A stretch of 64,000 bases of DNA from Heterocephalus glaber (Eukaryota; Chordata; Mammalia; Rodentia; Bathyergidae). The DNA lies in assembly GCF_000247695.1 (NCBI RefSeq), contig NW_004624843.1, positions 4,194,152 through 4,258,151 of the forward strand. Reading direction: 5' to 3'. Position 1 is the stretch's first letter, and the number at the start of each line of letters is the position of its first letter. This document shows positions 23,259 to 33,479 of the stretch, piece by piece. Below the pieces are notes generated by a model, which ran no database searches, had not been told where the DNA came from, and saw only the letters and a list, made by a program, of their open reading frames with translations. The position numbers were made by a program, and so were the translations under genes.

Positions 23259-24769
23259 TCCATCTTCATAGTGTCTTTTAGACAGTTGCTTTTGTATCAT
23301 TGTGAACAGCCCCATCAGGAGGCACAACCACAACTTTTGTCGCAAACTGAACGAGACAGTTTAGCACACACACCTCTTTTGCCCATGTGAGATTCTGTAC
23401 GTCAGAAGTGCAGTTTTTGCTCGCCTTCCCCCCGTGACGTCTGTATCTCAATACAACACGGGCCCCATCGCATTGCCTACCTCGTTCCACAGTTGAGCGT
23501 TGCCCCGTCAGCGGCCTGTGACCTCTGCCATTTCCTTCCAAGGCTCACTGACTGCTGCCAGGAGGACTGGGAAGTTGCTGGGCTAAGTGAAAAGGGAGGT
23601 GCGGGACTATGCAGGTGAGTGTCTTCCTTCCGGGACACCTGCAGTCCTTGTGCGCACCTGGACTCAGCTTCTTCCCCTTGTCAGTGAGTAGGGGAGGGCT
23701 GGAGACAAGCCCTGGCCGCAGACTTCCTCCGAGGGGCAGCGCGGCTCCCTGCTCTCGATGAGCTGTGACCTGTGACTGCGTTTATGAAGGCACCGCACTA
23801 AAGTTCAGCTCCCCCCTTCCTCCCGGCTACTGGCCCAGCGCCCTCCTCCCCTTGCAGCAGAGCTCCAGCCCTTGAGCCTTGAGTTCCTGATCTACCAGCC
23901 CCAGGCAGGTGTGGCCTCATGGGCACCTGAGGGAGGCTGCAGTGCTGGTACCTCGAGGCTGGAGCCATTCCCAGGTCTCAGTGCTCCTGAGGTGCATTTG
24001 AAGGAAGAGGACAGCCCAACTACCTCAGGCTGCCCAGATTTCGCAGGTGTCTGCTCCCTAGTTGGGAGCAGCAGCGCTAAGTTCCGGCTCCATACGGAGC
24101 TTTCACTGGCTCGTGTCCACTCTACCAGCTTTTCCCAAGATCAAGTCCCAAATGAGCATTGAAAGCCTTGTTTCCGCGTCTGCTTCTGGGGACACCCACA
24201 CTAGCTCCTGGCCCGAGTGTTCCTTCTGCCGAGCTGGAGGCCTGCACCTTGCCCTGACCCCAGCTGGGCAGGTCCTCCCTGTTAGAAGAGGAAGGGGCAG
24301 CAAATTGAGGGGAGACTGACAACCCTGTGAGCACCAGAGCTTGACACCAGGAAGTGAGTGACCCTGCATAGCAGGGCTGCTGGTGCCCACAGTCTGCTGG
24401 CCCAGGGGGCTTCCTGAGGCCCAGACACACGCTGGTCGCCCCTCACCACGGCCCAGTCCGCTGAAGCCCCTGGACTCATCTTTCAGAATCTGCTAGGTGG
24501 AGCACACCTACCCACAGCTCTCCCTCCAGTTGTCCTTCGTGGTCATCAAACATGCTAACAACGCTGAGAAACTCCCGGTTCTCTCACAGTCTGCCCCTTC
24601 CAGAAAGAACTTTTTTGAAAGCTATAGGATGGCCTTAACGAGTGATAACACAATTAGGGAATGGGACCTTGGGGAAGGGCCAGCTAGGTCTGTGTGGAGC
24701 CGGGCCTGCCCCTTGGCCACCCAAGTCCGTCCTTTCTCCTGCAGCCACATATGTCCTTATCTTTCTCAA
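23259..24769. other. Intergenic DNA after CAB39
   Basis: Moderately GC-rich single-copy-looking sequence. No exon set, RNA gene or recognisable repeat was identified. Confidence 0.6.
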
Positions 24770-24853
24770 TTTTTTTTTCCAGTACTGGGGATCGAACTAA
24801 GGACCTTGTGCTTGTGAGGCAGGCGGCGGCACCACTGAGCTAAACCTCCGGCC
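24770..24853 (-). mobile_element. ID-like SINE, antisense
   Basis: A T9 tract and 'agtactggggatcgaac' lead to 'ccactgagctaaacctccgg'. Confidence 0.85.
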
Positions 24854-24984
24854 ATTTTGCTGTTTATTTCTACCTTCATTCCGCTACGATAGGCAGGGGA
24901 TTGTTTTAATTTTTTGTATTTACTTAAGCATGCTTGAGGATCTAAAATAGGATGTTTTTGGAAAAGCAGTCATATTTTCAAAGT

Positions 24985-24999
24985 CCACTGGGGGGCAGT
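24985..24999 (+). promoter_or_regulatory. Weak CTCF-like motif
   Basis: CCACTGGGGGGCAGT matches the CTCF core except for G in place of A at core position 6. Confidence 0.3.
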
Positions 25000-25080
25000 G
25001 GAGTCCCTTGGTGTTCAGGCAGCGGCTGAGCTTGTGGGCGGGGCTTTCTCAGCAAATCTGGCCGTGACAAATAGGAAAGG

Positions 25081-25144
25081 ACCACGTAGTGAGTTCAAGG
25101 CCACCCTGGACTACACGGTGAGGCCCTGTCTCAAAAGAAAAATC
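25081..25144 (+). mobile_element. B1-like SINE, 3' half only
   Basis: 'agtgagttcaaggccaccct' through 'ctgtctcaaaa' is present without the 5' half. Confidence 0.75.
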
Positions 25145-25179
25145 AAGGGGAAGGCGCACTGGCCTTGTCCTCTGCCCCT

Positions 25180-25870
25180 CCTGCTCTGAGGCTGCCCGCC
25201 TGCTGGGATGGCCCGGCCCGGGCGGCGCATTCTTCTTCTCCTCCTTGGTCTGCTGTGCCCACAGGTCCCTGCAGCCTGAGGGACGCTGAAGTGGTTTCGG
25301 GGCCACCACGCAGGGTCGGCTGACGGGGGTGACGCTCTGTGCCACACTGGGCCTGACACATGATGCCGGACAGGGCAACTTTAACGGCGTCCGGGCTGAA
25401 GAACAAACTGGCGGGGGCGCAGGGCCTGCTGGGGCTCAGCGCATGCGCACCACTGATCGGCACTGCGAAGACCAGAGGGCATGGATAAGGAGCTGAGAAT
25501 CACCAACGTTGGGGCTTAAAGTAGAGGCTTGGGGGAAAGACTTAAAGAGAAACCTAAACAGAACAAGTTGAGCCGATGGCTGGTGTTTCAACAGGCGATC
25601 TCTGGAAGATGCATCAGAACCCATCCATGTCAAGGACCTGTCGCCCTAACGGGCTTCGGGATTCGGACCGCATCAGAAAGAAGAAAATCACCTCGGACAG
25701 GGCCGCAGGGTGCTCTGGTGGTGAGCGGTGCCTTCCAGGGACGCACGAAGCTGCTTTCACGAGCACCAGTTAGGAGGCTGCACGGAGCTGGTAGTGCGGG
25801 CAGAGGGGTCCTGGGCCTGAAGAGGGGACGCCAGCCTGGGCGCCGGAGCTCGGACTGGGTGTGACTTGCA
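25180..25870. other. CpG-enriched intergenic patch with NRF1-like palindrome
   Basis: A GC-rich stretch with many CpGs lies between AT-rich repeats. It contains GCGCATGCGC at 25439-25448, the NRF1 consensus palindrome. Open frames here lack splice context or homology that I recognise. It could be an unannotated promoter, an enhancer or a decayed insertion. Confidence 0.4.
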
Positions 25871-26107
25871 CGTTCAAAACCGACGGCTCCCCGGAGAGGA
25901 GTCAAAAGATGAAAAAACGCGCAACTCAGTTCCTGTAGGACACTTTAAAAGAAATTGAACGGACGCGAAATCAGGTGTTCATATATGACGTCTACAAGCG
26001 AAGACGTCTTCTCTGAGATCAGGGAACCCAGAAAGGGGGTGTAGGAGGGGTACTGGCTCTAGCAGGAACTTCCTGTTCTTCCTGAATTACAGAGAAAGAA
26101 ATTGCAA

Positions 26108-26250
26108 GGCTGAGCGTGGTGGCTCACGGTTGTACTCAAGAGGCTGATGCAGGAGGGTCACTGCAAGTTCGAGGCCAGCCTAGGCTACATAGTGAGTTCA
26201 AGGCCACCCTGAAGTACATAGTGTGACCTTGTCTCAAAGAAAAAGAAATT
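26108..26250 (+). mobile_element. B1-like SINE with duplicated 3' block
   Basis: 'ggctgagcgtggtggctcac' is followed by 'gttcgaggccagcctaggct' and then 'gttcaaggccaccctgaa', showing the duplicated right-hand block clearly. Confidence 0.9.
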
Positions 26251-26571
26251 TAATGTTCACCAAGTAGCAGACCTGGAGCGAATTTACCTTGTCACAATAG
26301 GGGAGAACATTTCAAAGCAGACTTCAAGATCAGCCTGTTGATTCTGAGGTTTGGGGGACTAAGTATCCACCCAGGACCTGGGGCCTTTAAAGGACATGAT
26401 GTAGTCAGAACGCCAAGTGTTACAGATTCCCAGGCTTGCTCTTTTGTGTAGACATCAATAATAACAATAGAAATATATATATCCCTTAGAGCCCCCAAAA
26501 CAGGCGGCGACTCAAGCATCTATAGGCAAGGACACCCGGAAGGGGAGGTCCGCGCAGACGCTCAGCCAGGG

Positions 26572-26588
26572 TGGCCACCAGGGGGCGC
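26572..26588 (+). promoter_or_regulatory. Consensus CTCF binding motif
   Basis: TGGCCACCAGGGGGCGC is identical to the centre of the vertebrate CTCF consensus. The motif contains an intact CpG and lies in a short GC-rich stretch (26,500-26,720) between CAB39 and ITM2C. Binding in a given cell type cannot be known from sequence. Confidence 0.75.
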
Positions 26589-26779
26589 AAGCGGCACCTG
26601 TTCGTCTCGGGCCAATCCCGAACCGCACGGGCCTGCAAGTCTGTCCAGGTCCCCAGTCAGGACGGGGCCTGGCCCTCTCCGAAGTTCCTGGATAGAGGTT
26701 GGCGGTAGAAACGCGGCAAATACCAGGCCAGGGGGAAGTGTGTGACCTGCGTAAAGAAAGACACAAAATGGTTTTTTTT

Positions 26780-26815
26780 ACCTTATTTCCCCGAAAATAA
26801 GACCTAGCTGGAAAA
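26780..26815. repeat. Short interspersed-repeat remnant
   Basis: 'ttccccgaaaataagaccta' resembles the end of an interspersed repeat found in several mammals. I recall the phrase but not the family name with certainty. Confidence 0.3.
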
Positions 26816-27154
26816 TAGCCTTGAAAACTAGAGATCAAAATTTTAGCAGTCCAAAAATTTAGCAAAAGAACATAACGGTTACGTTCATTGTAGGGAATTG
26901 GCGTGAGTACATAACTCATCTGAAGTCCTTTTATACCCCTTCCCCTCCAGTCCCCTTTTTTTGGCCGGCATCGGATTCATTTATTTATCTTTAAGTCCTA
27001 CAGACTTAATTATCATACATACAGATTAACAGCCAGGCAAAAAATACATAAAACACATAAGACAATTCTATTAAATCAAGGTACATTTTTAGATACATTG
27101 TCCACGCTGGATTACAATAACTTTTCTCTTTTATTTTCCTATTGTCTGTCTTGT

Positions 27155-27278
27155 ATTTTATTTTATTTTATTTTATTTTATTTTATTTTATTTTATTTTA
27201 TTTTGGTACAGGGGATTAAACTCCGGACTTTACGCTTGCTAGGCAGGTGATGGAACCACTGAGTTAAATCTATGGGCC
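27155..27278 (-). mobile_element. ID-like SINE, antisense, with (TTTTA)n tail
   Basis: 'ggtacaggggattaaac' to 'ccactgagttaaatctatgg' is an antisense ID copy. Its A-tail has become a regular pentanucleotide microsatellite of about ten TTTTA units at 27155-27204. Confidence 0.85.
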
Positions 27279-27414
27279 TTTGTCTGTCTTTTATATTGCA
27301 CTTTATTTATATGAGTTCATTAGGGTAGGCCTTGTTCCAATATGACCATGTTCTGATGAAAGGAGAAATTAGGACACAGACACACACGGGAACACTGTGT
27401 GGAGATAAAGGCAG

Positions 27415-27510
27415 AGGCTGTGCATGGTGGCACTCGGGAGGCTGAGGCAGGAGGATTGCCATGAGTTTGAGGCCAGCCTGGGCTACATAGCAAGATCCTG
27501 TCGCAAAAGC
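27415..27510 (+). mobile_element. B1-like SINE at the head of a composite cluster
   Basis: 'ggctgtgcatggtggcactc' to 'atcctgtcgcaaaag' is a B1-type monomer with an internal deletion, joined directly to an ID-like unit at 27511. Confidence 0.85.
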
Positions 27511-27597
27511 GGGCCAGGGATTTAGCTCAGCGGTTTCGCTGCCTGTTGTGCAAGTGCAAGGACCGGAGTTCGATCCCCGGTACCAAAAAAAAAAAAA
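27511..27597 (+). mobile_element. ID-like SINE, unit 1 of a tandem array
   Basis: 'gggccagggatttagctcag' with 'gttcgatccccggtacc' and an A13 tail. It differs from units 2 and 3 in the middle. Confidence 0.92.
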
Positions 27598-27603
27598 TTC
27601 TTT

Positions 27604-27690
27604 GGGCTGGGGATTTAGCTCAGTGGTTTCACCACCTGCTGCGCAAGCCCAAGGACTTGAGTTCGATCCCCGGTACCAAAAAAAAAAAAA
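27604..27690 (+). mobile_element. ID-like SINE, unit 2 of a tandem array
   Basis: 'gggctggggatttagctcag', ending in 'ccccggtacc' and an A13 tail, then TTCTTT. Unit 3 repeats it with a 93-base period. Confidence 0.92.
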
Positions 27691-27696
27691 TTCTTT

Positions 27697-27781
27697 GGGC
27701 TGGGGATTTAGCTCAGTGGTTTCACCACCTGCTGCGCAAGCCCAAGGACTTGAGTTCGATCCCCGGTACCAAAAAAAAAAA
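27697..27781 (+). mobile_element. ID-like SINE, unit 3 of a tandem array
   Basis: The body is identical to unit 2, and only the A-tail is shorter. It is followed by 'gatgaaggcagagg', matching sequence before the B1-like head at about 27403. Confidence 0.92.
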
Positions 27782-28658
27782 GCAAAAAAGATGAAGGCAG
27801 AGGTCTGGTGATGCTTGTCCAACCCAAGGAACTGCAGAGGTGGCCCTTAAACCAGCAGAAGCTGCAAGAGAGGCTTGGGAGGAACCAATCTCCTGCCCCA
27901 AGCTCCAGAATGCCTAGACCACAAATTTCTGTGGTCTGAGCTCCTTTATTCAGGTTGCTTTGTTAAAGCAGCCCTACCAGCAATGCTGACTTCCTGCGCG
28001 GTGTGAAATTTCTGTACTATCTATCTATACATTTCCCTTGCTCACAGAAACATAGTAAGTCTGTCATCAGGTGTTGCAGGGAGCAGCCTCACTTTCTAGG
28101 CTCTTAGGTCAGAGCAACTGGTGAATGTAAAAGATTAGCATTTATTTAGCTCAAAAATAAGAAGGAAGGGGAAAGATGTGTTCAGGGAGAAAAGGGCTCT
28201 TGGTAGCAAAAAGAGAAGCTACATCCTGCCAGCAGAACGGACAAGAGGACAGAGAGGGCAGAGCCGCACTGAGCTGCTGCCATCCTTGTCTTCTTTGGTA
28301 GTTGCTTCAGGCTGACGTCCCACCTGAGCACCTGCTAGAAATTGCATCAGGTGCCAGGCTCCACTTGAGCTGTGTCAGAAGATTGGAACCAGGTTCAGGG
28401 CTCGTTAGCTGCCGCTCTGCACCTGTGATTAACAAGCCTCTTCAGTTGGCAGGTTGGCCCAGTCTCCTACATCACAACCATTTTATTTTTTTTCACATCC
28501 ATCTTACATAAAAATTTCTAATTAAAAACTAAGCTCTCTGATATCACTAAAGGGGGCCAAAACAACTTGCTTCCAAATGCATTTCAAATTTGTATTTCTG
28601 TTGATGATATTTTTATTTTCTGCGTGGTCTTCTGAAAATGCAGATAAAACAAAAACAA

Positions 28659-28779
28659 TTTTTTTTTTGGTGGAGACAGATCTCACTATGTAGTCCAGGC
28701 TGGCCTTGAACTCATGGCAAACCTCTTGCCTCAGCCTCCAGAGAGCTGGAATTACACGCATGAGCCACCACACTCAGCA
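28659..28779 (-). mobile_element. B1-like SINE, antisense
   Basis: 'gagacagatctcactatgta' leads to 'gagccaccacactcagc'. Confidence 0.85.
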
Positions 28780-28783
28780 ATAT

Positions 28784-28866
28784 TATTTTTTTTCAGTACC
28801 GGGAATCAAACTCAGGACCTTGTACATGCCAGGCAGGCATGTGCCACTGAGCTAAATCCTCAGCCC
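28784..28866 (-). mobile_element. ID-like SINE, antisense
   Basis: 'cagtaccgggaatcaaac' leads to 'actgagctaaatcctcagcc'. 'agcaatattatttttt' occurs on both sides as a target-site duplication, so it inserted beside the B1 copy. Confidence 0.9.
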
Positions 28867-29473
28867 AAGCAATATTATTTTTTAAAGAAATGTTTTAAAT
28901 TGAAAAATATCCACAGCCCTGCTAGAGAGGCTGCAGGAAGTAGCAGTAGTAGACGTGCTACTGGGAGTGGCCAGGTGTCCTCAGTGAAGACGGAGGATGT
29001 CCACTGTCTGTCCATTGTTTATCATGGTGACAGCCAGAAGCACTTCAGAAAACCAGCAGCACAAAGTTATTGGGGTTCTCAAACTTCCTCATTTCATCTT
29101 AATATTATTTTATCATTATTTAATCACATGGATATTTCCCCAAATTGTACAGAGACATAATTAGCATGATTTTGTTTTTAAAAGTTCACCTTCATTAGCA
29201 ATTTTTAAACACAGGAAAGAACATAACACAAAAGAAAGAATGTTTTTCAAGGGAAAAATAAAGGAATTAGAAAACAGAAAAATACAGAATCAATACTTCC
29301 CAAAGGCCATTCTTTGAAATATATGATTAACAAATACCTGACACTTCAAAATTCTTGGAACAAAATATTAACAAAATATTACACTATCAACATATATGTT
29401 TTTACTTATATTAAAGGCTATATTTTAAGTAAATTCACTACCTGTTCATAAGGGCATATTGTAAGCAGTCCTC

Positions 29474-29570
29474 GGGCCGGGGATTTAGCTCAGTGGTTCC
29501 AGCACCTGCCTCGAAATCGCAAGGTCCCAAGTTCGATCCCCCGTACCAAAAAAAAAAAAGAAAAAAAAAA
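29474..29570 (+). mobile_element. ID-like SINE
   Basis: 'gggccggggatttagctcag' with 'gttcgatcccccgtacc' and a long A-rich tail. Confidence 0.9.
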
Positions 29571-29712
29571 TACTGAATGTAAGAAGTCCTCTCAAATATG
29601 ATGAAAAACTGAAAAAAGTTTCTGGAATACATGGTGATGTTTATAAGCAGGACTATGAAAGGAGGCCAGATATTTACATGGGGACAGATATTTGAAAAAA
29701 TTAGAGAATTTT

Positions 29713-29853
29713 GGTGTTTTCAGACAGAGTATCACTATGTAGTTCAGGCTGGTCTTGAACAATGAAGCCCAGGCTAGCTTCAAATTTGCAGTGACCCTCC
29801 TGCCTCAGCCTCCCAAGTGCTGAAATTACAGGTGTGTGCTATCAGGCCCAGCT
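29713..29853 (-). mobile_element. B1-like SINE, antisense
   Basis: 'cagacagagtatcactatgt' leads to 'ggtgtgtgctatcaggccca'. The duplicated block ('tcttgaac' then 'gcttcaaat') is visible. Confidence 0.88.
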
Positions 29854-29860
29854 GGGAGAA

Positions 29861-29954
29861 TTTTTTTCTTCTTTTTTTTTGGTACCGGGGATCAGACTTG
29901 GGACTTTGTGCTTGGGAAGCAAGCGACAGAACCACTGAGCTAAATCCCCGGCCC
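29861..29954 (-). mobile_element. ID-like SINE, antisense
   Basis: A T-rich tail and 'ggtaccggggatcagac' lead to 'ccactgagctaaatccccgg'. The 'gagaattttt' flanks on both sides suggest a target-site duplication. Confidence 0.9.
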
Positions 29955-29984
29955 TTCTGAGAGAATTTTTAATCAAGTCAGCTT

Positions 29985-30530
29985 TGCATTTGTTGCTGTA
30001 AACATTACCACAACATGAATTTATTTCAGGTCAACAAACAATATAGGTGGCTCTGTTTGTCCCAGTGCCCCTGGTCTCACAAGGTCAAGACCAAGGTGTC
30101 AGCCAACGCAGGCTCCTATTTGGGGGCTCTGGGGTGAGGATCTGCCGCAGCCTTGTTCAGGTTGTCAGCAGAATTCAATCCCATGTGGTGTAGGTCAGAG
30201 GTCTCTGTTTTCTTTCCGAGTGTCAGCTGGGACCTGTGTCCCCTGTCGCCTGGCCTGCTTCCTCCATCTCCTCCATGGTACTGCAGAGTTCTCCTCCTGC
30301 CTTACTCCTCTACCAGAGAAGTGTCTCTGCTTTCCAGGCCTGCAGGGCTGCTCAGACTGGACCCATGAAGCAATCTGGGGCAGAGCAATCTGTGTTTACC
30401 TCCATGGCCTTCATTACATCGGCAAAGTCCTTGCCGCCATGTAAGGTGGCCCAGTCACAGGCTCTGGAGATCAGGTGGACATCCTGGGGAGACACTGGGG
30501 CTGAACCATGTGACGTGAAAACGGAGAAAT
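29985..30530 (-). mobile_element. Old LTR-type interspersed repeat, antisense
   Basis: 'gtaaacattaccacaacatg', 'ggtcaagaccaaggtgtcag' and the late 'tcacaggctctggagatcag' follow the order of a common mammalian LTR consensus on the reverse strand. The subfamily is not resolved. Confidence 0.45.
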
Positions 30531-30561
30531 TGTCCTAAATCAGAAAGCAGGATACTATCTT

Positions 30562-30835
30562 GGTTGCTTACCTAGTTGGTGGGACAAAATACCCAACACC
30601 TATAATTTAAGGGAGGAGAAGTTTATTTTGGCTCACGTTTCAGTCCATAGTTGATGGCTAAAAGTCAGGGCCTAGCAGAAGAGAGCTGCTCAAGGCATGG
30701 GCCACAGGAAGCAGAGAGAGGGAAAGGAGGAGGGGAAAGAAACACTTCCAGGCCGTGATCATAATGTGGCAAAGCGTACAGCTCAGTGTCACAGCCAAGT
30801 GTCACAGCCAAGTGTTACAGCTGCAGCCATTTGAA
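30562..30835 (-). mobile_element. ERVL-MaLR LTR fragment, antisense
   Basis: 'acaaaatacccaacacctat', 'aagtttattttggctcacg' and a purine-rich 'agagagagggaaagg' stretch are typical of antisense MaLR LTRs. A matching far end lies at 31,225-31,345. Confidence 0.55.
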
Positions 30836-31224
30836 GGCTCGAGAATCCAAAAGGCACTCGAAGACATGGAGAAAACCTTTCATTAGACCACTGGCTCAGA
30901 GGAGTTTGCTCACTCTGAATTCTGAGTAGTAGTAAGAGTCCATTTCTATACAGTTGGGGAAAGGAAGTTGAGAAGAACCTTCTGGAGTGGAAACATAGCT
31001 AGAAGCAGGAAACTTAGGTAGAAACATCAGGTACTAAAGTTACACTGTTTGAACAAAACACCTTTGATATATTGAGCAGGTACATGGTGGAGCACAGTCA
31101 CAGAACATTTTGATACATTGGGTGCGAATACCAGGCAGCACAGTTATATTTCTGGTACAGAACATCTTACGGGAAAAAAACACAGGGGCCAAGCAAAGGC
31201 CGGTCCTATGGTGCATTACTGCTT

Positions 31225-31345
31225 CATCACCACCAGGCCCCCCCTCCGCACAGCATGTCAGCTACGAACTCATCAAGGCATGAATCCACCGAGTAACGCC
31301 CCGGATCCAGTCATCTCCCCAAAGCTCCACCTATGAGCTCAGAGA
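31225..31345 (-). mobile_element. ERVL-MaLR LTR far-end fragment, antisense
   Basis: 'catcaaggcatgaatccacc' and 'catctccccaaagctccacc' match the U3 side of antisense MaLR LTRs. It may belong to the element starting at 30,562. Confidence 0.5.
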
Positions 31346-31607
31346 CTTTGGGGGACAGAAACAATAACATTGGTCAAAGTTCCTCAGCCTGGGGTCTACT
31401 GACATTGGCGGGGGCGCTGTTGAAATTTTAGACTGGACAAGCCTTTTGTATGGGGCTGTCCTGTGCATTGTAAGACATTCAGCAGTGTCCTTGGCCATAC
31501 CAGCAAGAGGCCGGTAACACACTAACACAGTTGAGACAACTGGACGTGTCTCTCAATTTTGGCAAATGTCCCATTTGGAGCAGGTCAAAATCACCCCTGA
31601 ATGCGAG

Positions 31608-31712
31608 TCTACACACACACAGTGTGGCCCTAATTCTGAGAGAAAAATGAGGTGCACGCACCCACACACCCACACATGCACACATACACACACACGCTCA
31701 TATATATGTAAA
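31608..31712. repeat. CA-rich simple repeat
   Basis: Interrupted (CA)n tracts around 31610-31622 and 31660-31700. Confidence 0.8.
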
Positions 31713-32410
31713 GTAGAAAATATTGGAAGAAAAATAATGAAGAATGAATAATGGTTATCATAGACTTTGCCCTAGCTGTTTTTTCCTTTATACTTTTCTA
31801 TTCCTTCTAAGTTGAATAGCAATTACCTTTCAGCATTATTTTACAAAGCTATTTCTCCCCAAATAGATTTTCAAATATGGAATCGATGTCTTTTTTCTGA
31901 AGACATTCTTTCTACTGCCACTTCACGATTCTTTGATGTACTGTTGAATTTCTGTGTCTATTCATAGTTAAAGTGATGTTTTTCTCTTTTGTCAGAGCTG
32001 TCAGAATATATAGTCTATGCCCAAAATTAATTGAAGCATCAATAGAATTAGCTGTTTCTTTTATCTGAAAGAACCATCCATTTAAATGGGCTGGCTGTTC
32101 TGAACCATTTTTTTGGAGATAATTGCCTGAGAACTTTTTCAACAGTTTTCTTGATTATAGGCCATTATGCTTTTCTACTACTTCTCCAGATCATTTTGGC
32201 CATTTCTACTTTTCAATAAAATCACCCACTCCAGAATATTCATATTTATTAGATAAGAGTCTATGTTTTTTTTAAAAAGCCTTATAATTTGTCTTATTCA
32301 CCATACCTAATTATATACCCTTTCTTATTATTTTAATATTTTCTCTCTTGCTTATTAATTATGTACTCCAGAAATGTGTCTTTTTTAGTTGCTTTCAAAC
32401 AACTACCTCT

Positions 32411-32548
32411 AACTGGGTGTGGTGGTACACACCTGTAATCCCAGCACTCAGGAGGCTGAGGCAGGAGGATCATCACGAGTTCAAGACCACCTGAGCTACA
32501 CAGTGAGACCTTGTCTCAAAAACAAACAAAAAAACAGAACAAAAAAAA
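32411..32548 (+). mobile_element. B1-like SINE
   Basis: 'aactgggtgtggtggtacac' to 'cttgtctcaaaaacaaac', with an A-rich tail. The right-hand block is not duplicated in this copy. Confidence 0.9.
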
Positions 32549-32584
32549 TTACTTCTTAATATACTGATCAGCTCTTCTGCTTTT

Positions 32585-32935
32585 TTCATTGTATCAATCT
32601 GTTCCTTGTTACTGTAACAAAATACCTGAGGTGGGATGACTTTAAAGAAAAGAGGTTTATTTACCTCACAGTTTTGGTGGTTCAAGGGCATGCATTGCCA
32701 CTAGCTCAGCTCTGGTGAGGGCTGTCTTGGCTGTATCCATCTCTGTAGGAGTGCCTGGATAAGGACAGATCACCTGGAAAAATCAGAAGCCAGAGAGGTA
32801 CAGAGAGCTTGGCCCTACCCAGCATGGGAACGATGCCTCTTCCAGCTGTGCCTCTGCCTCTCTCATCTCCATCTGCCCCTCTCAGCACCCCCTTTTTCAT
32901 TGAAGAGCCTGTTGGGTGCTCAATAATTTGAGGTG
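32585..32935 (-). mobile_element. ERVL-MaLR LTR fragment, antisense
   Basis: 'acaaaatacctgaggtggga' and 'agaggtttatttacctcaca' mark the antisense 5' portion. A far-end piece lies at 33,835-33,960. Confidence 0.55.
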
Positions 32936-32961
32936 AGGTGATTTTTTAAAATTTAGGTATA

Positions 32962-33043
32962 GGGGCCAGGGATTTAGCTCAGTTCCGCCACCTGCCTCAC
33001 AATCGCAAGGACCCAAGTTCAATCCCCAGTACCAAAAAAAAAA
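32962..33043 (+). mobile_element. ID-like SINE
   Basis: 'aggggccagggatttagctc' to 'ttcaatccccagtacc' and an A-tail. 'aaatttaggta' occurs on both sides (32950 and 33042) as a target-site duplication. Confidence 0.92.
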
Positions 33044-33049
33044 TTTAGG

Positions 33050-33250
33050 TACAATTTTTTAAAAACCAATTTTGACCAAGATATGGATATCTAACATACC
33101 AAGCAAGATATAGAACATTTCCACAAAGCAAAAAAGTCCCTTCCAACCCTTAAGATAAATTTATCCCTCCTCCATTGATTGGCACCCACATTTCTGATTT
33201 CTCTCTCTATGGATTAAGTTCTGTCTGTTCTTTAATTTCATATAATAAAA
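33050..33250 (-). mobile_element. L1M-type LINE fragment, antisense
   Basis: 'gatatagaacatttccacaa', 'tttctctctctatggatt' and 'tttcatataataaaac' follow the antisense 3'-end order of old L1 elements. Confidence 0.5.
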
Positions 33251-33258
33251 CTGTATAA

Positions 33259-33441
33259 GCTGGGCATGGTGGGACATGCCTATAATTGTAGCATTCTGGG
33301 AGGCAAAGGTAGGAAGATCACAAGTTTGAGCCCAGCCTAGGCAATGTGGTGACTTTGTGAGACCTTGTCTTAAAATAAAAAATAAAAGGGGCTGGGGGTG
33401 TAGCTCAGTGTGAAAGCACTAGGTCCCCTTCCCAGTACTGC
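33259..33441 (+). mobile_element. B1+ID composite SINE
   Basis: A B1-type unit (33259-33388) runs through an A-rich linker into a shortened ID unit, 'gggctgggggtgtagctcag'. This arrangement is that of B1-dID elements known from several rodent families. Confidence 0.75.
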
Positions 33442-33479
33442 ATCAATCAGTCAGTGTTACAGTACACACTCCTTTGAAT

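Noticed and set aside
25370..25500. Possible processed pseudogene in the CpG-rich patch
   Set aside because: An ATG frame of about 40 codons (MPDRATLTASGLKNKLAGAQ) looked protein-like, but I could not match it to any family and no poly(A) relic or target-site duplication was seen.
27511..27781. Cluster of tRNA-like genes
   Set aside because: A and B boxes are present, but the sequences end in GTACC plus long A-tails, lack a foldable tRNA 3' half and match many dispersed copies. They are SINEs.
27307..27822. 171-codon minus-strand frame with an internal peptide repeat
   Set aside because: The repeat peptide is the translation of the tandem ID SINE units and their A-tails. The same peptide types ([11 protein letters not shown] and similar) recur at every antisense ID copy.
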